From NCBI GenBank assembly GCA_006176705.1, contig QRFJ01001032.1, positions 62,001-126,000 of the forward strand: 64,000 bases of DNA, read 5' to 3'. Source of the stretch: Cocos nucifera (Eukaryota > Streptophyta > Magnoliopsida > Arecales > Arecaceae). This document shows positions 56,027 to 64,000 of this stretch, in pieces (position 1 is the first letter of the stretch; each line of letters begins with the position of its first letter). The notes below the pieces were generated by a model. The model searched no databases. It was not told the DNA's origin and worked only from the letters and a program-made list of their open reading frames with translations. The translations under genes and the position numbers were made by a program.

Positions 56027-58607
56027 TGTTAGATGTATGTCTTAGAAGCCAGATTGGCTGACACTTATTAAATACCTTCTAGGAGTATTTTTATAATTTT
56101 GATTTAAAATAAATTAAAGAATTATTTATTCTATCACATTATGAATAAAGTGTTTGTGATACATCCATTGAGTTAATAGGCATGATAAAACATATTCTCA
56201 AGAGTTGAGAATTTAAGGCATGTGTTATCATAATTAACTCATAAATTACTCTTGATCATAGGATCATCACGAGGATGGTGATTGATCTGGATGATTGGTG
56301 TATGATTGCTTTCTTAGGATAGATGAGTCTTGAGTCTACGATGTGAAGACACCAAAGCAAAAGTACAGATACTCATTGGAGAATGAGGGCATTGAGCGTG
56401 ACCACCTCGAGCAGTCATAAGGGAGCCTACCTTCTCGTCGATGACTAGCTTGATGTTATAGCGTGTGTCTGATTCTTTGACCTGAGGTGCATCGGCAGTT
56501 CATCTTGAGGGTGTTATAGTTTGACTATACCATAACTCGATCTCCTAGCCATTTGGAACCCTAAGGTATTTATTGGCTATAGCATGTTCATTATAGGAAT
56601 TGGATCGCACCAAGATGGGATCTATCAACCTCGGTAGAGAAGGAGTAGTTCTATGATGATCATAAGATCGAGTCCTAAAGCCCATGGCCATGATAGTGTA
56701 AAATAATAGAAAGAAGTTTCTATTAGGATTTCACATTGGACTCGAATCGAATGATTCATTGATATGATGGATGTTGGGTTTGACAAATTCATCTTAGTCC
56801 TAATCCCATCAGGGCTTATGATAGAAGAACTTAATCACATAGTTAGCTGCACCAAGAGGTTCACTAGTCAATTTTGATGGGTTGCCATCATATACTGCTA
56901 GGTGTCACTAGTGGATTTATTCTGGTCTATCAAAAGATATTTTGATGATGTCGATAATAGAGATCATGACATATCCCATTACCATTCAAAATTGATCCTA
57001 ACTGAATCACACAAATAAGAATTTAGATCTGAATATCATCAATTGAGCTAATCCAATTTGATTGATTTGGATTAGATCTAATTAGGTTCAAGAAAATCAT
57101 GCTAGCATACGATTGAACTTAATATTCTTCTTCTGTCATCTTTCTGGTTTATCTCGATTGAGCCATATTGGATCTGGCTTATCCGAGATCCTTGTATGAC
57201 TTTATCTTAGTCTGACTGAAACTTGTCTAGATTAGAAAAATCTTATCCTAACTTAATCTAGGCATGTCCTAATCCATCGGATGGAAATAGGACAAAACCT
57301 GCTAATTTCTGGAACTATTTGGATAAGACTTATCCAAAAACTCTATAAAGATTTGTCTTGATCAGATTGGACCTTGTCCTAGCCTAATTAAGATTTGTCC
57401 TAAATCCCATAAGATGGAAATAAGACAAGGATTGTCTTTGCTATATTAGGGCTTGTCCTAAAATCATAAGAACTAATTTGGACAAGTCTCTCTCAAAAAT
57501 TCTAGATGAATTTTTCTTGATCTGACTAGACTGAGTCCTAGTCCAGTCAAGGCTTACTCTAACTTGATTAGGACTTGACATAAATCTATTGGATGGGACT
57601 TGAAAAGATTTTGTCTTAATCCTATAAGATGGGAATAGGACAAGGGTCAAATGTTGACCCAGTATGCAGGAAATAAGAGATATGGCATGCGCACCCTAGA
57701 ATTTATCTAAGGGTGCACATCCATATAGTGTTTATGTGAGGAATAAGAGGCACACTCCCTCTTTGGCCATGTGCCCCATATGGATATGTGTGGAGGTGTC
57801 CCATTCAAATCAAGTTTGAATGGGTCAAAAGTTTGAAAAGTTCAAACTCTTGAAAGATAAAAGTTGTGCGCCAACTTCATCTTATCCCAAATTGTTCTAT
57901 GCCATTTCTCTTTAATTTTGTGTGACAAAAATATGAAAAAAGTGGGTGTGGGGCATGGAGATCATGGGAGAGTCCTTCTACTTGTTGGCTTTGATCTATT
58001 CAAAGTCACATACAAAGGGACTCTTGGTTTGGTCTATAAAAAGGGTCCTGCACGAGCTATTGTGCATAGAAAATTCTCTATGGTGAAGCCCTGCCAAAAT
58101 CTCAATCTCCATCCCTCCCTCATCTAATTTGCTTTCTATTCTCCATGCCCAAGAGTTGGGTAAAACCTGCAAGCAAAGATCAAATCCTATTTGCATGAAG
58201 ATCAGCGAGAGACGATAGTGTTCGTGAGACGAATGCGTAGCCTTCGAAATTCATTTTGAAGACTCTATGGGAAGACATCAGATCTGATCTTTAGAGATCA
58301 AATCCAGAAGGAGGCAATTTTTAGATCTGACCTAAGTGGATACCGATAGAGGTTGGGCACGTACGTGGCTCAATCAGAACCTCGGATCATTCATCAGATT
58401 ATTACAACGGGTAAATGGTTTACTCGATCAGATGATAATTGTTATCACTATTTTTATTTTTATTTTTCTTCTAATTTTAGATCAATCTAATCCAATTTGA
58501 TAACTCTCAGATTTAATCGAATCATAGAAAATTTTTAAAAATTATTTCATTATAAATCTGATCCGTTCAGATACAACCTATAGCAGGAAAATCTGATTTT
58601 TTCTTCT
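56027..58607 (+). repeat. B3 3' LTR
   Basis: Starts TGTTAGATGTATG, ends TTTTTTCTTCT (last base changed from A). TATA box at 58035-58041. Subrepeat block at 57175-57655. Confidence 0.92.
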
Positions 58608-59312
58608 ATCATCCTAATATTAACTCTTTCTATCATCTTTACTCTATTATGGCCATGGGCTTAAGGACTCAATCTCATGATTATTATAGGGCTACTCTTC
58701 ATCTATCGAGATAGATAGATCTCCTATTGGTGTAATCCAATTCCTACAATGAACATGCTATAGCTAACATACACCTCAGGATTTTGAATGGCTAGGAGAT
58801 CGAGTTATGGTATAGTCAAACTATAACACTCTTAGGATGAACTATCGATGCACCTCAGCTCAAAGAACTAGATACACCACTGTAGCATCAAGCCCGTTAT
58901 CGACGAGAAGGTAGACTTTCTTATGACTGCTCAAGGTGGTCATGCTTAGTGCCCTCATTCTCTAACGAGTACTTGTACTCTCGCTTCGGTGTCTCCACAC
59001 CATAGACTCAAGACACATCTATCCTAAGAAAGCAATCGCACACCAACCTTCTAGATCGATCACCATCCTCATGATGATCCTACGGTTGGGATCTATTTAT
59101 GAGTTAATTATGAAATTCATGTCTTAAATTTTTAACTCTTGAAAATATGAATTGTCATTATCGTTAACTCAAAGAATGTATCGTAGATACTTTAAATACA
59201 TACTGTGATAGAAATTAATTTTTTTATTAATTTATAGTTAAAATTATAAAATTATCCTTAGAAGTGTATTACAAGTATTAGCCAATCTAGCTCCTAGGAC
59301 ATAGATTTAATA
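58608..59312 (-). repeat. B4 3' LTR fragment
   Basis: Homology to other B LTRs starts near 58612 and continues to the minus-strand LTR start at 59312 (TATTAAATC). About 440 bases (58615-59056) repeat the part of the LTR already present left of B3 (1191-1576 plus 48292-48344). Confidence 0.88.
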
Positions 59313-59324
59313 AACTCTCACTTG
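59313..59324 (-). other. Polypurine tract of B4
   Basis: Minus-strand TCAAGTGAGAGTT directly before the LTR. Confidence 0.8.
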
Positions 59325-59329
59325 ATCTA

Positions 59330-61000
59330 AAGTCAATTGGCTATAAATCTAAGTCCCATCTTCTTAAGGTGGACTTCGATCTTCTACTGGCTCAATGGCT
59401 TTGTCAGCGGATCAGCCGCATTATCTACAGTATCGACTCTCTTGACCTCGATGTATCTCTTTTTGAGATAATCACTGATGAGGTGGTATCGTCGCTCGAT
59501 GTGCTTGGATTTCATGTAAGACTTGGGCTCCTTATCTAGGGCTATGGCACCATTGTTGTCGCAGTATAAAGAGACGACATCTGATGGCATCACTTCGAGT
59601 TCTGTGGCTAACTTCTTGTACCAGAATGCCTTCTTTCCAGCCTTCAATGTAGCGATGCATTCTGCTTCCATAATGGAATCCGCTATCATCATCTGCTTGA
59701 AACTCTTCCAACTGATAGCTCCACCATTACAAATAAATAGACTTTCAGATGTTGACTTTTGATCATCTATGTTGGATATAAAATTCGAGTCTGTATATCC
59801 CTGGACTTGGAGTTCTCCATTACCAAAAACTAGAAACATATCCTTAGTCCTTCTCAAGTACTTAAGGATACATTTCATAGAAGTCCAATGCTCTTCGTCT
59901 GGATTCGATTGATACCTACTCATGACACTCACAGCATGGGCAATATCAGGTCGTGTACATAGCATGGCATACATTAGGCTCCCTATTATCGAAGCATAAG
60001 GGATCTTGCTCATGTTCAATCTCCTCAGGTGTGCTAGGGCACATCTTCTTGGAGAGATGAATGCCATGTCTAAAGGATACTAAACCCCTCTTGGAGTTTT
60101 CCATGCTGAACCTCTTCAGCACCTCCTCTATGGATATTTTCTATGAGAGATCCAGCATTCTATTCAGTCTATCCCTATAAATCTTAATTCCCAGAATAAG
60201 GAATGCCTCTTCTAGATTTTTCATAGAGAACTCCTTAGACAACCATATTTTGACTATAGTTAATATGGAAATATCATTCCCAATTAGGAGGATGTTATCC
60301 ACATACAGTACGAGGAAGACAACAATGCTCTCACTGATCTTTTTAAAAATATAGGATGATTCCTCATTTTTGATGAATCCAAATGATTTGATTACATCAT
60401 TGAAATGAGCATTCCATCTCTGAGATGCTTACTTAAGTCTGTATGTGGATCTTTGTAGCTTGCATATCTTGTGATCATCATCACTAGACGTGAAACCTAG
60501 CGGTTATTTCATATAGATATCTTTCTCAAGATATTTATTTAAGAACGTCATTTTCACATCTATCTATCATATTTCGTAATAAAAATATGCTACAACAGTA
60601 AGTAATGTGCGGATGAATTTGAGCATGGCTACTAGCAAAAAAGTATCCTGATAGTCAATGCCTTCGCGCTGACTAGCTATACTCTTTCACTACGAGCCTT
60701 GCTTTGAATGTCTATACATTCCCATTGGCACCTATCTTTCTTTTGAAGATTCATTTACATCCAATAGATACTATACCTTCAGATGGATCTACCAAGGTCT
60801 AGATTTGGTTCGAGTGCATTGAGTCAATTTCTGACCTCATTGTCTCTAATCATTTTTCGGAGTCGATATCTGATATTTCTTCATCATAGATTTTTGGGAT
60901 CATCACCATGAATCTTATTTTCTATGAGGAACATTTTCTCTACATCCTCTGAGATAGTACCTAAGTATCTTTCAGAAGGACAGAAAACTCTATTTGATCT
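59330..61000 (-). pseudogene. B4 pol: reverse transcriptase and RNase H
   Basis: RNase H and RT thumb are open at 59384-60067 (227 codons): SKIPYASIIGSLMYAM, YTDSNF (first catalytic aspartate kept, the next changed), MEAECIA, YCDNNGAIAL and DNAADPLTKPLSQ, then a premature stop, the normal end being near 59330. The RT body (60100-60960) is split by frameshifts. The catalytic motif at 60294-60305 reads YVDN. Reverse transcription enzyme, inactive. The forward frame at 59523 is a shadow. Confidence 0.9.
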
Positions 61001-62440
61001 ACTAGGTAGAGAAGGTAGTGTCTGGGTTGGCTCAATTTGATTAGATTCCATAGATTTCTTAGCTTATTTCTTATTGGAGACTTTCTTCTCGAGTCTAATC
61101 TATCTTCCGATACCACCACTTAGAATAAACTATTTTTCAAGAAAGATGGCATGTCGACTCACAATCACATTATGATCTTCCAAAAGATAGAAATAATATC
61201 CTAATGACTCTTTAGGAAATCCAATAAATCGAGCTCTAAAGGACCTAGACTCTAATTTGTCTATCTATTATCTCTTGACATGGGTCGGATAACCCCAAAT
61301 TTTAAGATAACTCAGACTTGATTTCTTACCATACAATATCTCATATGGTGTGGTGGAAACAATCTTAGAGGAAATCCTATTTAGTAAATATATAGCAGTC
61401 ATCAGACTATATCTCCAAAGAAATTTAGGAAGGTCCATGAAACTCATCATGGATCGAACCAAATCTAATAGGATCCAATTTCTCCATTCTGAAATTCTAT
61501 TAAGTTGAGATGTTCCAGATGGAGTCCATTGAGAGACTATGCCATTATCCTTAAGATAGTCTAGGAATTTCTGACTAAGGTATTCACCTCCTCGATCTAA
61601 TCGAAGAACCTTAATGAATTTTTTAATTTATTTTTCTACTCCAAGTCTAAATTTTTTGAACCTTTCAAAGGCTTCAGACTTATGTCGCATTAAATACACA
61701 TACTCGTATCGAGATAGATCATCGATAAAGATGATGAAGTAGACATAATTGCCCTTGGCCGACACATTAAATGAGCCACACACATCTATGTGTACCAAGG
61801 CAAATAGGTTTGTGGTCCTTTCTCCGTGTCCTACAAAAGAGAGCTTGGTCATTTTACTATGAAGGCATGATTCACAAATCAGATATGACTCGAAAGTCAA
61901 CAAACTCAATAGCCCAAATTTTTTCAATTAGTTAATCCTATCTTCAGCTATATGACCTAGTCTAAGATGCCAAAGTTACCTATCATTTAGACTATCCCTA
62001 GATCACTTTGATCCTATGGCATTCATATTTTGCTCGATATTAAAAATAGAAACATCAATATATAACTGATAGAGATCATTTATAAGAAAATCACTTGCAA
62101 TTTTATTTCTTTCATAAATAATATTATAATGGTCCTTAAGAAAACTAATTGCATAGCCTTCTTATGCTAAACATAAAATAGAAATTAAATTTCTGCTTGC
62201 TGTAGGCACATAAAAACAATCTCTAAGAACTAGATCTAATCCTAATGGTAATTGAAAAGGATAGATTTTCATGGCCACAACAACAACTCTTGCTCCATTC
62301 CTAATGCGTAGGATTATCTCACCATCCCTCAGCCTCCTGCTATTCTTAAAATTCTAATAGAAGTGCACAAGTGAGCACTAGAACCAGAGTCAAGCACCCA
62401 ACTGGATGTAGAAGAAATCATAAGGTTAGATTCTATAATG
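61001..62440 (-). pseudogene. B4 pol: integrase and protease
   Basis: Integrase pieces: 61628-61927 (TFESYLICESCLHSKMTKL, HIDVCGSFNV, FIDDLSRYEYVYLMRHKS) and 61268-61462 (MVRSMMSFMDLPKFLWRY, TPYEILYGKKSSLSYLKIWG). The protease region lies at 62210-62440 with WVLDSGSSAHLC-like text at about 62370-62400. Collinear with B2 internal 2 (20150-21477). Broken by stops. Confidence 0.88.
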
Positions 62441-63279
62441 AGCATAACTCCAGAAGGACCTGCCTCGTTCTTGTTCTTTAGGCTGGTCAGGTAAAGAGGG
62501 CAGTTTCATTTTCAGTGGCCGTTAGTATTGCAATGAAAATATTTTCTCTTGTCGGCCTTCTTCTTTGTCTCTGCCTTCTTCTTCTTTCCACCATTCACTT
62601 TTTGTTTCTTCACGAACTTCTTCTTCTGAAAGGCCTTTCTCTTGGAAGAAGTCCTCTCCATAGCAAGCACTAAGTCCTTTGAACCTTTCATAGAGAGCTC
62701 AGTAGTAATCAGCATGTTCATAAGTTCAGCCAAGGTATTTTGCAATTTATGCATACAATAGTTCATGACGAACTATCCATATGCATCAGTCAAGGACTGC
62801 AGAATTATATCAATCTACAGGTCCTGATCTAACTTGACACTAAGCTTCTCAAGCTCTTCTGAGTCCTTGATCATCATCAGATAATGATCTTGAACTGACT
62901 GCCCATCACGCATCTGAGCCTTAAAAAGTCTCTTAGTGACTTGATATTTGGCTGTGCGACTCTGTTCACCAAACAACTCTTGCATGTGAGCCAATATTTG
63001 GTGGCTAGTCTTAATATCTTCATGTTGGTACTGAAGCTCATCAAACATCGAGCCCAACATGTAATACCAGGCTTTGTTATCTTCATCCATCTATTCTTTT
63101 AGAAATGCTCTCTGATTAGCGGACGAATAGGCTGATAAAGTGGAAGGATCCTATTTTAATATATGAGTCAACTTTTCAAAATCCAAAATAATTTTAAAGT
63201 TCTAGAGCCAATCCTTATAGTTAGATTTGATCAGTCTATGGGTGTCCAGGATACAGACTAGTGGATTGAACGCAGATAT
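62441..63279 (-). pseudogene. B4 gag
   Basis: The start position reads ATA (63277-63279), followed by S-A-F-N-P-L, as in B3. Capsid text is open at 62815-63090 (YYMLGSMFDELQYQHEDIKT, EQSRTAKYQVTKRLFKAQMR) and 62512-62766 (KLQNTLAELMNMLITTELSM, then a lysine-rich tail and YFHCNTNGH, the first knuckle cysteine now tyrosine). Stops and frameshifts separate them. Confidence 0.9.
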
Positions 63280-64000
63280 TTTCCTATAGAGAGTCAAAGT
63301 TTTTAGTCAGATTTTGTAATTAGACTTACCCAATGTATTTAGAAATTTTATTTTTAAATAAATTAAGCTTCCACTATTTACTCAGATCCCTATATTTTTT
63401 TGGTAGAGATGCAAACATCTTTGCGATTATAGATTTCTATGGATGATGCAGTCCCACTGACTGACTCATCACCTCACCTAACAGTTATTGATGATGGGTC
63501 AACCGATGAGTGGACACTCTTATCCAATGATTCTCTAATTATGGTGCATCCAAACCTAGTCTTTAATTCATGAAGCTCACCATGTCCGGAATATTGCTCT
63601 ACTCCTTAGTTAAGTCAGACCCACCATTTGTATGAATTAGATTCCTGATTGGGTCTCTCACCATATCCAAAATATTGAGCCAAACCCATCCTCTAACCCA
63701 TAGCATCCAATGTCTAATAGACATTATTGCATCTTTTCGATGTAATTGAACCACCATATCCAGTTGAAAACAATCAATCTTGAGAAGGGCCCACACATCT
63801 ACAGTGGTGGAAAACCTTAGACTTAATATTTTATTAGAAAGATTTAATTTAGGTATCTTTAAACTTGACTTGATTTAGTAAAAATAATTATGACTAACCT
63901 AGTAGCATGGGTTGGCTCAAATTGTTAGCCACCTCAAATCAAAATTGGATCGACATAAATGGCCAGGTAAGTGAGATCGATGGAAGGGATATGCCATTAA
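63280..64000 (-). other. B4 leader, gag-proximal part
   Basis: Non-coding, aligns with 22305-23050 of B2 and 52270-53040 of B3. The 65-aa frame at 63599-63796 is a chance frame also seen, altered, in B2. Cut by the window end. Confidence 0.85.

Larger units (their letters stand above)
48345..58607 (+). mobile_element. Copia element B3 (plus strand, internally deleted)
   Basis: A 10.3-kb plus-strand copia element: 5' LTR (48345-50985), primer site, leader, gag, pol with two deletions (protease and part of RNase H), polypurine tract and 3' LTR (56027-58607). It belongs to lineage B, with the same gag start text and leader structure as B2. The five bases either side (CCTTC and ATCAT) do not match, and the LTR fragments on the two sides are not adjacent parts of one LTR. 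RT has lost its catalytic motif. Confidence 0.9.
58608..64000 (-). mobile_element. Copia element B4 (minus strand, runs off the window)
   Basis: 3' LTR fragment (58608-59312), polypurine tract, pol, gag and the first part of the leader, all on the minus strand. The 5' LTR and primer site lie beyond 64000. The LTR is truncated at its left by the B3 junction. Same gene order and text as B2, but with more stops and many G-to-A type changes. Confidence 0.9.

Overview
The window is a stack of plant LTR retrotransposons; I see no host gene, tRNA, rRNA or CRISPR array. Every recognisable protein is Ty1-copia Gag-Pol or Ty3-gypsy Gag-protease, and all are broken. The very large copia LTRs (2.3-2.9 kb), initiator-tRNA-Met primer sites and a tRNA-Asp-type gypsy primer site point to a flowering-plant nuclear genome. 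The copia Gag style resembles elements of palms and related monocots, but that taxonomic guess is from memory and weak. I use local names: copia lineage A (copies A0, A1), copia lineage B (B1-B4) and gypsy element C.

Layout. B1 is an old minus-strand LTR fragment (1-1576 and 48292-48344). A0 (minus, 1577-48286) inserted into it, leaving TCCAC/TCCAT. A1 (plus, 3924-40309) inserted into the 3' LTR of A0, leaving AATAG/AACAG. B2 (minus, 8937-33803) inserted into the gag gene of A1, leaving a perfect CGATC pair. C (minus gypsy, 23338-30678) inserted into the 5' leader of B2, leaving a perfect ATATC pair. This gives four successive insertions, each confirmed by its target-site duplication, and the two inner (younger) duplications are perfect. 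To the right, B3 (plus, 48345-58607) is a full-length but internally deleted copy without a target duplication, followed by B4 (minus, 58608 to the window end), whose 5' LTR lies outside.

B2 is not a simple element. It reads LTR-internal-LTR-internal-LTR (LTRs at 8937-11216, 15970-18330, 31519-33803). Both internal regions carry C at the same base, but the first is interrupted by a 25-N assembly gap (14471-14495) that hides about 8.5 kb relative to the second. Sequence to the right of the gap differs from its partner mainly by small indels, so this is either a genuine unequal-recombination product or an assembly duplication.

How the parts relate: each copia element follows the order LTR, tRNA-Met primer site two bases after the LTR, long leader (1.4-2 kb), gag, protease, integrase, reverse transcriptase, RNase H, polypurine tract, LTR. 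None could move by itself now. C lacks reverse transcriptase and integrase altogether and would have depended on a related gypsy element. The most interesting non-coding signals are leader RNA structures downstream of the primer sites: a 122-125 nt nested stem structure shared by B2 and B3 and a 20-22 nt hairpin shared by A0 and A1, both with paired (compensatory) base changes.
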